From an uncultured Pelosinus sp. (lineage in GTDB: Bacteria > Bacillota > Negativicutes > Sporomusales > Acetonemataceae), in the NCBI GenBank assembly GCA_900542835.1, contig UQPB01000014.1, forward strand, positions 1 through 64,000: a stretch of DNA of 64,000 nt. Reading direction: 5' to 3'. Below are positions 1-8,501 of this stretch, one piece after another. The translations under genes and the position numbers were made by a program. Each line of letters begins with the position of its first letter. Positions within the stretch are counted from its first letter, which is position 1. The notes beneath the pieces were generated by a model. The model searched no databases, was not told where the DNA came from, and was given only the letters and a program-made list of their open reading frames with translations.

Positions 1-264
1 CGCAACTCTTGGCGCTTTAGCGCCTTAGTGTTGGCGGCATCCCCCTTGCGGGGAACAACGTAGGTGGGGCTTTATCAACGGCCTGAGCTGCTGGCCCGTT
101 AAGCGGGCCAGCAGCCGGCAGCAAGGATAGCCGGCCACGCAATGCGCGGCGACAGGGGCGGCGGCCGTCCGTGGCGCAACGATTCCGGCGAGGCCGCAGC
201 GGATAGCCAGCTGGCCCGGCTGCTGGCCGTTGTTGGTTCCCCGCCGTTGCGTGAGAGCAACCTG
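1..264. other. Intergenic region with a strong hairpin
   Basis: No convincing gene is present. Positions 87-115 form a perfect 12-bp stem (GCTGCTGGCCCG with its complement) around a 5-nt loop. It has no T-run on either strand, so it is not a standard intrinsic terminator. It lies about 150 bp beyond the 3' end of the minus-strand gene that ends at 265. The first 60 bases (cttggcgctttagcgcct) resemble other low-complexity intergenic repeats found in many bacterial genomes. Confidence 0.4.
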
Positions 265-749
265 TCAGCAGTTTGTCTCGCTCCCTTCGGCAGCCCGCAT
301 TTCATGCCGGACAGGGGCTGCCGTTCCTTGCGTAAAATCAATGATATACCCGGCGCCGGTTTCCAGCAGAATAAAGCTGGCGTGAGCGGGGGTGATTCTT
401 AGCAGCCGCATAACAGGATTATTCGCATAGCGGGCGAACTGTTGCGGCAGTTTTTTTCTACAAAACCGGCCAGCTGTTGATTGGATTTGCTGCAAGGATG
501 CTCAAGCGGCGTGGCGCAGCCGGCTATTTGAATCGCGTCAATACTTAAGGCGACATGGGGATTTTGCCTGATCTGCCGGTATTTATTGGAATCGGCTTCG
601 GTAATGAAGTAAAAATAGCTGTCGTCACTGTACACATTGACCGTCCGGACGGCAACGCCATCGCCGTTTCTGGTTGCCAGCGCCATGGGCTTATCCTGAC
701 CGATTTGTTCCCGCAGTGTTGCTGTTGCTTTCTTGAACGGTTCATTCAT
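265..749 (-). pseudogene. Pyridoxamine 5'-phosphate oxidase-family protein, frameshifted
   Basis: A small FMN-binding split-barrel (PNPOx-like) protein is encoded in two frames. The ATG at 749 follows a GGAGTG ribosome site and opens MNEPFKKAT, then a barrel segment with DKPMALATRNGDG and AVRTVNVYSDD, which is typical of the family. After VEKN the frame is lost in a run of seven A (minus strand, near 451-457). The next frame continues LPQQFARYANNP and ends at 265 with segments typical of the family's C-terminus (ILLETGAGYIIDF). One extra A would give VEKKLPQQF and restore a protein of about 160 residues. Either the gene is a recent pseudogene or the base count in the A-run is wrong. It lies divergent from the WYL regulator, a common arrangement for a regulator and its target. 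Confidence 0.7.
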
Positions 750-851
750 TTTGCTATCACTCCAGTGCTGTTTTTCTTTTAGTATAACGCCTGATTGTTG
801 ACAACTATATGTCAATGAATTATGCTTAGTAAAAATGTTAGAAGTGGTCAT

Positions 852-1778
852 GTGAAAATCGACAGACTAATCGCCATGATTATGGTTTTGCTGGAGCGGG
901 AGAGAGTCAGCGCCAGAGAATTGGCTGCCATGTTTGAAGTCTCAATCCGCACAATCTATCGGGATTTGGAATCGATCAATCAGGCCGGCATCCCGGTTTT
1001 AGCCACATCCGGTCCGGGTGGCGGGGCAGAGATCTTAAAAACGTATAAAGTCGAGAAACGGCTGTTTTCTCCATCGGATATAACAACCCTGCTGATGGGC
1101 TTAGGCAGTATTCAAAGCACTGTTTCCAGCAATGAGATCGTAGCTACCCTGGCTAAGGTAAAAGGCATGATCCCCCCGGAAAAAGAAAAGGAATTCAATT
1201 TCCGTGCCAACCAGATTAAAATTGACATGACTCCGTGGCTGCATGCCGGCGGCTTGTCAGATAGGATTGAGACGATAAAAATTGCCTTGGAGCAACGCTG
1301 TCTGTTGCGTTTTGCTTACAGGGATATTCGCAATCAACAAAGCGATCGGGAAATAGAGCCTTACCGGCTGCTGCTTAAAGGCGAGGATTGGTACCTGCAG
1401 GGCTATTGCCTGACCCGCAGCGATTACAGAACCTTCAAGCTATGGAGAATGCAGAATATCTGTATTGTAGAGCAAATCTTTGAAATACGCGATAGTGCTG
1501 CGGCAGGGTTTGATCGCGTTCTTGCAATCGACAAAAAGGTAGTCCCGGCTAAATTGCGTATCCATGCGGCGATTCGGGATACGATTACAGCCCGCTTTGG
1601 GGAAGATTGTCTGACTCCGGACGGAGATGATTATTATTTTGCCGACATCCATTTACCGGTCGATGATTTGGCTTGCCGCTATTTATTGAGTTTAGGCAAT
1701 CAGTGTATCTGTCTCGAGCCTGAAGTCATGCGAGAGAAACTGCGGCAGCTTTCTGCGGAAATCCGGAATTTTTACTGA
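852..1778 (+). CDS. HTH-WYL domain transcriptional regulator (YafY type)
   Basis: This is a predicted DNA-binding regulator with an N-terminal HTH_11/DeoR-like winged helix (about residues 1-60, with RELAAMFEVSIRTIYRDLE) and a central-to-C-terminal WYL ligand-sensing domain (from about residue 130, with EPYRLLLKGEDWYLQGYC). Length (about 308 aa) fits the YafY family. I chose the GTG at 852 because the family normally starts MKIDRLI and the preceding bases contain a purine-rich stretch; an in-frame upstream ATG at 822 lacks a good ribosome site. It is divergent from the frameshifted PNPOx gene, which may be a target. The WYL ligand is unknown. Confidence 0.85.
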   Translation: MKIDRLIAMIMVLLERERVSARELAAMFEVSIRTIYRDLESINQAGIPVLATSGPGGGAEILKTYKVEKRLFSPSDITTLLMGLGSIQSTVSSNEIVATLAKVKGMIPPEKEKEFNFRANQIKIDMTPWLHAGGLSDRIETIKIALEQRCLLRFAYRDIRNQQSDREIEPYRLLLKGEDWYLQGYCLTRSDYRTFKLWRMQNICIVEQIFEIRDSAAAGFDRVLAIDKKVVPAKLRIHAAIRDTITARFGEDCLTPDGDDYYFADIHLPVDDLACRYLLSLGNQCICLEPEVMREKLRQLSAEIRNFY

Positions 1779-1797
1779 CGGCAGAGGCCCGATAAAT

Positions 1798-1829
1798 AAA
1801 AACTGGATACCTTAGGGCATCCAGTTTTT
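1798..1829. terminator. Bidirectional intrinsic terminator
   Basis: AAAAACTGGAT pairs with ATCCAGTTTTT around a short loop, with an A-run before and a T-run after the stem. It lies between the convergent WYL regulator and GyrI-like gene, so it can serve both strands. Confidence 0.85.
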
Positions 1830-1839
1830 ATTATTTGCT

Positions 1840-2463
1840 TCAGCTTTGCCGGCTGGCGACAGGCAGCCGGATCACGGTATTTAGTTTGGCCGGCGGCGTT
1901 TTATGCGGATCGGATAAATAGATTTCATGATGCTTGCGGACCTCTCCGGTCATATCAATAAGGCCGTTAGCGTCGATAAACGCCCTTATTGACGCGACTG
2001 TGGCAGGTTCGTCCCGATAAGGGCCAACGTGCATTGCCTGAACGCACAGTCCCTCTGTAAACGTCTCCAGGCGTGATAGGGAATAGGGCAGCTGCGGTTT
2101 TTTCTGGCGGCAAACGCCGGCTGCCCATTCAAACGCGGCCGGTGTCACAAACTCCGGTTGCCGGATCATGGCCGTCCAGTGCCAGGCTTCGCGTTGCTGC
2201 CAATCGGCGCTGGCGTCGTGCCACCACAGGCTTTCCAGCGGAGGAACAACGTAATCAAAGTAGCCGGCCAGATCCTTGCCCTTCATTTTTAGGCAATAGG
2301 ACAGTGTGTAGAGCAAGGCGACGGCTTGTTGATAGTCTTCTGCCTGTGGGTCGCCTTGACCGTCAATCATGATGAACGGCAGGGCGGGCACGTTGACAAG
2401 AGCGGGAGCCGTTTTCGCTGAATATAATTCTTTACAGGCTTTTTTGTAATCAACTTTTGCCAT
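1840..2463 (-). CDS. GyrI-like small-molecule-binding protein
   Basis: This 207-aa protein matches stand-alone GyrI-like (SOUL/BmrR-type effector-binding) proteins: an early LPFIMIDGQGDP segment, an aromatic middle (ESLWWHDASADW) and the late YEI-like strand HHEIYLSDPHKTPP. Such proteins bind cationic small molecules or act on them; the ligand cannot be read from sequence. The ATG follows a good GGGAGG site. It sits 63 nt downstream of the racemase gene on the same strand, so the two may be cotranscribed. No DNA-binding domain is attached, unlike AraC or MerR fusions of this fold. Confidence 0.8.
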   Translation of the reverse strand: MAKVDYKKACKELYSAKTAPALVNVPALPFIMIDGQGDPQAEDYQQAVALLYTLSYCLKMKGKDLAGYFDYVVPPLESLWWHDASADWQQREAWHWTAMIRQPEFVTPAAFEWAAGVCRQKKPQLPYSLSRLETFTEGLCVQAMHVGPYRDEPATVASIRAFIDANGLIDMTGEVRKHHEIYLSDPHKTPPAKLNTVIRLPVASRQS

Positions 2464-2526
2464 GCTTACCTCCCAAACAGCAGGCTTTGAGTAGTCTGGC
2501 CATTGCGCAGCCGGTTAACTAGCCGG

Positions 2527-3225
2527 TTAACTGTCACTGCCGGTTGCCAGCAGAGCCGCTTTGGTCGCGTGGATGACTGTGGTGTCGAAAAGCGGCGCCG
2601 GGGTGTCGTTCTGGTTGAGCAGCAGGCCGATTTCCGTACAGCCTAAAATAATTCCCTGCGCGCCCATCCGGGTCAGCTTTTCAATAATTGCGAGATAGCT
2701 TGTCTTGGCCTCGGCGGAAATCCGCCCCAGGCAAAGCTCGTTGAAGATGATGCTGTTTATTGTTTCGATATCCTCCTGCTCCGGGATCAGAACATCAATG
2801 CCGCAGGCAATCAGCTTTTCTTTATAGAAATCCTGGGTCATGGTGTACTTGGTTCCCAACAGCGCTGCCTTGGTCAGTTTATTCCGCTTAAGCTCGTCAG
2901 CCGTGGCTTCGGCGATATGAACCAGCGGAATCGAAACGGCGGCCTGAATCTGCTCAGCCAGCTTATGCATGGTGTTGGTGCAGATAACAATAAAATCGGC
3001 GCCGGCCTTTTCCAGGTTAACTGCCGCCGCTGCCAGGATTTCAGCGTTTTTTTGCCAGTCGCCGGCCGTCATGTTTCTCTCAATCTCGGCGAAGTCAACG
3101 CTATACAGCAGGCATTTGGCGGAGTGCAGTCCGCCCAGGCGATTTTTCACCGTTTGATTGATAATCTGGTAGTAGGTTACCGTGCTTTCCCAACTCATGC
3201 CGCCAATTAAGCCGATTGTTTTCAT
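2527..3225 (-). CDS. Aspartate/glutamate racemase family protein
   Basis: This 232-aa cofactor-independent racemase has both catalytic cysteines of the family: ICTNTMH near residue 83 and LGCTEIGLL near residue 195. The N-terminus MKTIGLIGGMSWEST is characteristic of the aspartate racemase/YgeA branch, not of MurI. It probably interconverts L- and D-amino acids such as Asp, Glu, homoserine or Lys in the cytoplasm; the substrate is not determined. A separate MurI-type glutamate racemase is encoded near 62.5 kb, so this is unlikely to be the cell-wall enzyme. The ribosome site GGAGGCTGAG precedes the ATG. Confidence 0.87.
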   Translation of the reverse strand: MKTIGLIGGMSWESTVTYYQIINQTVKNRLGGLHSAKCLLYSVDFAEIERNMTAGDWQKNAEILAAAAVNLEKAGADFIVICTNTMHKLAEQIQAAVSIPLVHIAEATADELKRNKLTKAALLGTKYTMTQDFYKEKLIACGIDVLIPEQEDIETINSIIFNELCLGRISAEAKTSYLAIIEKLTRMGAQGIILGCTEIGLLLNQNDTPAPLFDTTVIHATKAALLATGSDS

Positions 3226-3425
3226 TTTCTCAGCCTCCGTTCAAAGTGATATGCGTGCCGCTTCTGTTCTAATGCTGCGGTCACCGCGTGCTGTCGAAGC
3301 ATTAGTTGTAATTTTTTGTATTATACCATGTAATGCATGGATTTGCATTCAAGCATTTTGCCTTTAACCAGAACCGGACCGCTGCTTCGGCGGGCCGGTT
3401 TTTATTTATTAGGAAATACCGCTGG
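3226..3425. other. Intergenic spacer with plus-strand hairpin
   Basis: Positions 3372-3404 hold AACCGG...CCGGTT followed by TTTT. This reads as a terminator on the plus strand, but no plus-strand gene lies immediately upstream. Both neighbouring genes are on the minus strand. No other feature is evident. Confidence 0.4.
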
Positions 3426-4886
3426 CTATAGCTGTGCTTTAATCAGTGCGGCCAGCCGCGTCAGTCCTTCTTCCAACTGGGGCAGTGAAGCATAGGCATA
3501 GGACAGGCGGAGATGGCGGCTGGAGCGAGTGTCGTAAAGGTTGCCGGGATGGATCAGCAGGCCGTTGTCCAGGGCCGCTTTAAACAGCTTGGGCATGGAC
3601 ACAGGCTGATTTAACTGCAGCCAGATATAAAAGCCGCCGCGGGGAAGCTGCCAGGTCGCGAAACCGGAAAAATCGGCCGCCAAAATTCGGCTGGCTGTAT
3701 CCCTGCGGCTCCGCAACTGCGCCCTTACCGTTTTCAGATGATGCTGATAGCTGCCGCTTGCCAGCCATTCGGCGGCGGCCCATTGTGATAAGCTGCTGGC
3801 GCCGTAATCAGTCTGCATTTTGACGTCCGCCAGCCGTTCGATAACCGGCTCCGGCCCCACAATCCAGCCGATGCGCAGGCCGGGACTCAACGACTTCGAC
3901 AGACTGCCAAGGTACAGGACCAGACCTTCGGCTTCCAGCGCCTTCAACGGCGGTGGCGGCGGCTCGTCCAGCCAAAGCTCCCGGTAGACATCATCCTCCA
4001 GGATCGGCAGCTGCTCACGCTGGCACAGGGCCACCAGGTCGCGGCGGCGGCGCTCGCTCATCGTGATCCCGGTCGGGTTATGAAAGCAGGGAATCGTATA
4101 GACCAGCTGGGCGCCCGGCCGCTGCCGCGCCGTTGTCAGCGGTTGCAGCGTCATTCCTTCGCCGTCAACGGCAACGCCGCGCAGCCGCATATTCATCGAC
4201 TGGAACAATTTGATTGAGAAGAGGTACGACGGCTTCTCCAGCCAGAGCGTCGACCGTCGCGGCAGCAGGCCGGAGCAGATCAACTGCAGGGCCTGCAGGG
4301 CGCCGGAAACAATCAGGATTGACGCCGGCGAGGCCTGAATACCGTAAGCGGACAGATGCCGGCTGAGCTGCTGCCGCAGCAGCGGCAGCCCCCGCGGTTC
4401 CTGATAGCCCAGGGCGTCGATGCGGTCAGGCAGCCGCCGCAGGATCGCGTCCATTGCCGCTTTGGGAAACAGCGCCGGCGACAGCTCGCCGGTACCCAGG
4501 CGAATGAGGCCGGGCTTGAACTCCAGCTGATTGATTTCCTGGACGGTAAGCAGATTGGGCCGATGGACACCCCGGTCGAGATAGGAAGCCCAGTTGAGCG
4601 GCGGCGCCGCCGGCACCGGCAGCAGCGTCCCGCTATTGGCGGCGACGCTGACACCGCTGCCTGGCTTGCTTTCCAGCAGTCCGTCGGCCCTCAGTTCATC
4701 CAGAGCCGTTGCCAGCGTGCTGCGGTTGACCCCCAGCAGCCGGGCCAGCGTCCGCTGTGAAGGCAGACGGCTGTTAACCGGCCATTCGCCGCCGGCAATT
4801 TTTTGCCGCATATAGCGGATAATCTGTTGATAGAGGGGCAGCGGCGAGCTGGGATCAGGCCGCCAATCGATTGCCAGCAAAATCAT
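3426..4886 (-). CDS. MocR-type transcriptional regulator with aminotransferase domain
   Basis: This 486-aa protein has the PdxR/MocR architecture. An N-terminal GntR winged helix (about residues 12-80: PLYQQIIRYMRQKIAGG, SRLPSQRTLARLLGVNRSTL) is joined to a fold-type I PLP aminotransferase domain. The aminotransferase part shows the PCFHNPTG motif, DDVYREL, and the lysine in GSLSKSLSPGLRIGW that would bind PLP. MocR proteins usually regulate a divergent neighbour in response to an amino acid or PLP; here that neighbour is a LysE-type exporter, and a large inverted repeat lies between the two genes. The regulated substrate is unknown. Confidence 0.92.
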   Translation of the reverse strand: MILLAIDWRPDPSSPLPLYQQIIRYMRQKIAGGEWPVNSRLPSQRTLARLLGVNRSTLATALDELRADGLLESKPGSGVSVAANSGTLLPVPAAPPLNWASYLDRGVHRPNLLTVQEINQLEFKPGLIRLGTGELSPALFPKAAMDAILRRLPDRIDALGYQEPRGLPLLRQQLSRHLSAYGIQASPASILIVSGALQALQLICSGLLPRRSTLWLEKPSYLFSIKLFQSMNMRLRGVAVDGEGMTLQPLTTARQRPGAQLVYTIPCFHNPTGITMSERRRRDLVALCQREQLPILEDDVYRELWLDEPPPPPLKALEAEGLVLYLGSLSKSLSPGLRIGWIVGPEPVIERLADVKMQTDYGASSLSQWAAAEWLASGSYQHHLKTVRAQLRSRRDTASRILAADFSGFATWQLPRGGFYIWLQLNQPVSMPKLFKAALDNGLLIHPGNLYDTRSSRHLRLSYAYASLPQLEEGLTRLAALIKAQL

Positions 4887-4924
4887 CTTCCGTTCTGTCG
4901 CGTTTTTTTTATTATAACAAACTG

Positions 4925-4965
4925 GCCGGGCTGATGACAGCCTGATTGGCTGTTATCAGCCCGGC
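4925..4965. promoter_or_regulatory. 41-bp near-perfect inverted repeat between MocR and LysE-type genes
   Basis: Two 18-bp arms (GCCGGGCTGATGACAGCC and its complement with one mismatch) flank a 5-bp centre. The site lies between divergent start codons, so it is better explained as an operator than a terminator, and no T-run follows. A TATACT -10-like hexamer lies at 4976-4981, just downstream towards the exporter. It probably binds the MocR protein; this is inference. Confidence 0.55.
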
Positions 4966-5010
4966 AACCGTTTAGTATACTGAGAAAAACACGACAAGGA
5001 GAGAGTAAAA

Positions 5011-5616
5011 ATGCAGGCGTTTGCGCATGGCGTGCTGCTGGCGCTGGGCTTGATCCTGCCGCTGGGCATGCAGAATCTGTTCGTTTTCAATCAGGGGGTA
5101 AATCAGGAGCGGTTTTCGCGGACCCTGCCGGTCGTCGTCACCGCGGCGCTGTGTGATACGCTGCTGATCATACTGGCCATCCAGGGAACCTCACTGGTTA
5201 TCGAGCGTTTCGCCGCGATCAGGCTGGGACTGCTGGCGGCGGGTGTTGTTTTTCTAATCTATATGGGCTGGCTTTCCTGGCATACGGCCGCAGGCGGCTC
5301 CGGTGCTGACGCGACGGCGTTCAGCCCGCGGCGGCAGGTCCTGTTTGCCGTCACCGTATCGCTGTTCAATCCTCATGCCATCCTCGATACCGTCGGCGTA
5401 ATCGGGACAAGCTCTGTCAGTTATCATGGACAGGATAAACTGTTGTTTGCCGCCGCCTGTGTCAGCGTATCCTGGGGTTGGTTTCTGGCTTTGGCCTTTA
5501 TCGGCTGGAAAACCGGCCGTCAAAAGGGGTTTGACAAAGTTGCCGCTGTGATCAACAAGCTGTCCGCCGGTTTCATGTGGCTGTCGGCGGCGGTTCTGGT
5601 TTATTCGAATTTATAA
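5011..5616 (+). CDS. LysE/ArgO family amino-acid exporter
   Basis: This 201-aa integral membrane protein has about six hydrophobic segments. The opening LILPLGMQNLFVFNQG is the signature LysE/ArgO N-terminus, and FNPHAILDTVGVIG is the conserved mid-protein motif of basic amino-acid exporters. It probably exports lysine, arginine or a related amino acid across the inner membrane. The ATG follows AAGGAGAGAG. Its divergent MocR neighbour replaces the usual LysG/ArgP-type regulator. A C-terminal basic loop (WKTGRQKG) precedes the final helix, as in the family. Confidence 0.9.
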   Translation: MQAFAHGVLLALGLILPLGMQNLFVFNQGVNQERFSRTLPVVVTAALCDTLLIILAIQGTSLVIERFAAIRLGLLAAGVVFLIYMGWLSWHTAAGGSGADATAFSPRRQVLFAVTVSLFNPHAILDTVGVIGTSSVSYHGQDKLLFAAACVSVSWGWFLALAFIGWKTGRQKGFDKVAAVINKLSAGFMWLSAAVLVYSNL

Positions 5617-5691
5617 CAGCATCGCTCCTGCGAATCGAAATATTTTTGCCAAAAGTGGCAAAAGCTATCGGTAACGAACGGAGGGATGGCA

Positions 5692-6450
5692 ATGAGGCTT
5701 AAGGATAAAGTAGCGATAGTAACCGGGGCCGCCTCGGGCATGGGCCGGGCGATTTCTCTTCTCTATGCGCAGGCGGGCGCTAAAGTAGTGGTGTCGGATA
5801 TCAATTTCGGCGCGGCAATGAAAACCGTCGCGGAGATTGAGGCCGGCGGCGGCCTGGCCTCTGCGCTGCAGGTTGATGTAAGTAAAGAAAGCGATATTCA
5901 AAACCTGATTGATACCGCTGTCAAAACTTATGGCTGCGTCGATATTCTTGTCAACAACGCCGGTATTATGGACGATTTTGTCCCTGCCGCCGATCTTACC
6001 GATGAATTGTGGGAGCGCGTTTTTGCCATTAACACCACCGGGCCGATGCGGGCAATCCGGAAAGTGCTGCCGTTATTTATCCGGCAGGGTGGTGGTGTGA
6101 TCATCAATATCGCCTCCAACGGCGGCTTGGCGGGCTCCAGGGCCGGAGCCGCCTATACGGCGGCCAAGCATGCGGTCATCGGACTGACAAAGAATGTAGG
6201 CTTCCAGTACGCGGCGCTGGGGATCCGCTGCAACGCGATCGCCCCCGGCGCGGTCAAGACCAATATTCAGCAGTCGATGGGCAAGCCGCACGAATTTGGT
6301 CTGGAGCGGGCAAGTGCGGGCATGAATTTAATCCCCAGAATCGGCGAGGCGGAAGAAATTGCGAAAGTAGCCTTGTTCCTCGCCTCCGCTGACTCCAGCC
6401 TGGTGAACGCGGCGGTCATTGTCGCCGATGCCGGCTGGACCGCTTATTGA
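5692..6450 (+). CDS. Short-chain dehydrogenase/reductase (SDR)
   Basis: This classical SDR of about 252 aa has a Rossmann dinucleotide motif TGAASGMG near residues 12-19, the NNAG motif, and a catalytic Ser-Tyr-Lys set (ASN...GAAYTAAKHA). The C-terminal ALFLASADSSLVNAAVIVADAGW is typical. It should oxidise or reduce a hydroxyl/keto group with NAD(P); the substrate is unknown. Asp after the second strand (VVSDIN) suggests NAD(H) preference. I chose the ATG at 5692 because GGAGGG at 5680-5685 is correctly spaced for it, while the ATG at 5686 touches the ribosome site. Confidence 0.88.
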   Translation: MRLKDKVAIVTGAASGMGRAISLLYAQAGAKVVVSDINFGAAMKTVAEIEAGGGLASALQVDVSKESDIQNLIDTAVKTYGCVDILVNNAGIMDDFVPAADLTDELWERVFAINTTGPMRAIRKVLPLFIRQGGGVIINIASNGGLAGSRAGAAYTAAKHAVIGLTKNVGFQYAALGIRCNAIAPGAVKTNIQQSMGKPHEFGLERASAGMNLIPRIGEAEEIAKVALFLASADSSLVNAAVIVADAGWTAY

Positions 6451-6497
6451 ATTCCGGCGTACGCCTCCGCTGGCCTGAAAGGGGGCAAAAGTATGCA

Positions 6498-6615
6498 GGG
6501 AACGATTCCGCGGAGACGGGCAAGGTAGCGAGCTGCCGCCGTGAGGGAAGAAAAGAACGATTCCTACCCATAGCCCTCTGTGGTCTCAGCGTCCCTCGGT
6601 GTCCTCGCGAATCCG
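6498..6615. repeat. Dispersed intergenic element with AACGATT borders and CTCCGTG-like tail
   Basis: Positions 6498-6564 carry a block bounded by AACGATTCC at both ends. It is nearly identical, in the opposite orientation, to 31397-31469. It is followed by degenerate ccctctgtggtctc/cctcggtgtcctc repeats. No coding signal is present. Confidence 0.7.
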
Positions 6616-6660
6616 CCTAGTATCCGGGGCCTTCTGAATGTGACAGTAAGAGTCTTCAAC

Positions 6661-6707
6661 AAACGAGGGGCCTCCCCCGGTTGATACCGGAGGAGGCCCC
6701 TCGTTTT
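6661..6707. terminator. Strong intrinsic terminator
   Basis: AAACGAGGGGCCTCC pairs with GGAGGCCCCTCGTTT, with a T-run on the plus strand and an A/T flank suitable for the minus strand. It lies between the convergent SDR and aldehyde dehydrogenase genes. Confidence 0.88.
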
Positions 6708-6714
6708 ATTTTGG

Positions 6715-8187
6715 TTAATACAAGCCAAGCTTGGTTTCCGACAGGCTGATGAAGATGTTCTTCTTCTGGCTGTAATGCTCCAGCATCATCTTGTGGGTTT
6801 CCCGGCCAATGCCGGATTTTTTATAGCCGCCAAACGGCGCGTGCGCCGGCAGGTTGTTGTAGTTGTTGACCCACATGCGGCCTGTTTCCACCGCTCTGGC
6901 CACGCGGAACGCCCGGTTGATATCCCTGGTCCAGACCGCGCCGCCGAGTCCGTACTCGCTGTCGTTGGCCATCCGGATTACCTCGGCCTCATCCTTGAAC
7001 TTGATTACCGAAACCACCGGTCCGAAGATTTCTTCCCGCGCTACCCGCATGTCGTTGCGGACATCGGCCAGCAGCGTCGGCTGAATGAAGCTGCCCTTGT
7101 CAAGACCGCCGGCAGTGATCCGTTCGCCGCCATAGGCGACCCGCGCCCCTTCCGCCTTGCCAATTGCTACATAGTTAAGTACCTTTTCCAATTGGCCGGC
7201 GTTGACCAGCGACCCCATCTGGGTGTCTTTTTCCCAGGGCAGGCCAACCTTAACCCGGGAAAACGCCGTCGCGGCCTCTTCGATGAAGCGGTCATAGATA
7301 TCTTCGTGAACAAACGCCCGCGAACCGGCGCTGCACACCTGACCCTGATTAAACAGAATACCCATTTGCAACCCCTCGATCGCCTTGTCCCAGGGTGCGT
7401 CGGGGAAGAAGATGCTGGCCGATTTGCCGCCCAGCTCCAGCGTAGCGGGGATCAGCTTTTTCGCCGCTGCTGCCGCGACACTGTAGCCAACCTCGGTTGA
7501 GCCGGTAAAGGCCAGTTTGTTGAAGCCCTCATGCTCGAGAATATAGTTGCCGGCAACCGAACCTTTGCCGGTAATCACGTTGACGACACCCGCCGGCAGC
7601 ACCTGTTCCATCAGCTTGGCCAGTTCCAGCAGGCTGAGCGAGGTGCCTGACGACGGCTTAATGACAACCGTATTGCCTGCGGCCAAAGCCGGCGCAAGCT
7701 TCCAGGCGGCCATCAGCAGCGGGAAATTCCAGGGGATAATCTGGCCGACGACACCGATAGGCTCATGCAGGACAAGACTTAATGTATTCTTGTCAATAAG
7801 GACGGCTTGTCCCTCCTCGGTGCGGATAGCGCCGGCAAAATAGCGGAAATGATCGGAACTGAGCGGAACGTCAACCTTCAACGTTTCGCGAATCGGCTTG
7901 CCATTGTCCAGCGTCTCGATTGTCGCCAGGCGTTCGGCGTTGGCGTCGATCAGATCGGCAATTTTCAGCAGCATGCCGGCCCGGTCCTGGGGGCTGACAT
8001 CCTTCCAGGTCTCAAACGCCTTGCGGGCGGCTTTCACGGCCCGGTCGACATCTTCCCGGCTGGCGTCGGCGCACGTCGCCAGTTCCTCGCCATTGGCGGG
8101 ATTGTAAGCAGTAAACGTTTTGCCGTCCTGGCTGTCGGCCCATTGGCCGTCAATAAAAAGTTGATAGTGTTTCGCAGGTTTTATCAT
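6715..8187 (-). CDS. NAD-dependent aldehyde dehydrogenase
   Basis: This 490-aa ALDH superfamily enzyme oxidises an aldehyde to its acid. Visible motifs are the cofactor-binding IPWNFPLLMAAWKLAPALAAGNT, FTGSTEVG, the general-base Glu in LELGGKSASI, the catalytic Cys in NQGQVCSAGSRAF, and EEIFGPVVSVIKF. Similarity is to the betaine/phenylacetaldehyde/retinal-type group; the substrate is unassigned. I chose the ATG at 8187 because GGGAGCAATC is correctly spaced upstream; the 20 residues encoded further upstream look like leader sequence. It is a single gene closed by a strong terminator. Confidence 0.92.
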   Translation of the reverse strand: MIKPAKHYQLFIDGQWADSQDGKTFTAYNPANGEELATCADASREDVDRAVKAARKAFETWKDVSPQDRAGMLLKIADLIDANAERLATIETLDNGKPIRETLKVDVPLSSDHFRYFAGAIRTEEGQAVLIDKNTLSLVLHEPIGVVGQIIPWNFPLLMAAWKLAPALAAGNTVVIKPSSGTSLSLLELAKLMEQVLPAGVVNVITGKGSVAGNYILEHEGFNKLAFTGSTEVGYSVAAAAAKKLIPATLELGGKSASIFFPDAPWDKAIEGLQMGILFNQGQVCSAGSRAFVHEDIYDRFIEEAATAFSRVKVGLPWEKDTQMGSLVNAGQLEKVLNYVAIGKAEGARVAYGGERITAGGLDKGSFIQPTLLADVRNDMRVAREEIFGPVVSVIKFKDEAEVIRMANDSEYGLGGAVWTRDINRAFRVARAVETGRMWVNNYNNLPAHAPFGGYKKSGIGRETHKMMLEHYSQKKNIFISLSETKLGLY

Positions 8188-8367
8188 GAGGATTGCTCCC
8201 TTCGGCACAATATGTGATAACAATAACTTATTGAGTATTATTATCAATAATTATTATAGAACAAAAAAACTGAAATAGCCAGTCCGGAAGGCGCATGTGA
8301 AAAAGATAATTTATGCCGCTGCTGCCGCCTCGTAAAAGTCATGGCAGCTTCCTGGCTAAAACCAGCC

Positions 8368-8427
8368 AAAAATCCTGCCGGGTTCTACAAGAATTGGCAG
8401 GATTTTTGCCTGTTTCCAGGAATTTTT
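8368..8427 (+). repeat. Dispersed hairpin element, copy 1
   Basis: AATCCTGCC...GGCAGGATTTTT forms a hairpin with a T-run. The loop contains TTCTACAA, and the block is followed by tgtttccaggaatttt. The same arrangement recurs at about 9862, 32937, 41393 and 44381. This copy lies 75 bp before the REC-CheX start codon. Confidence 0.75.
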
Positions 8428-8501
8428 AAAATATGAGCCGCAAGGGCGGCGCTGTTTTGTTTGTTGGCAGGATTTAAACCAACCGGACGGAGGCTGTACG
8501 A

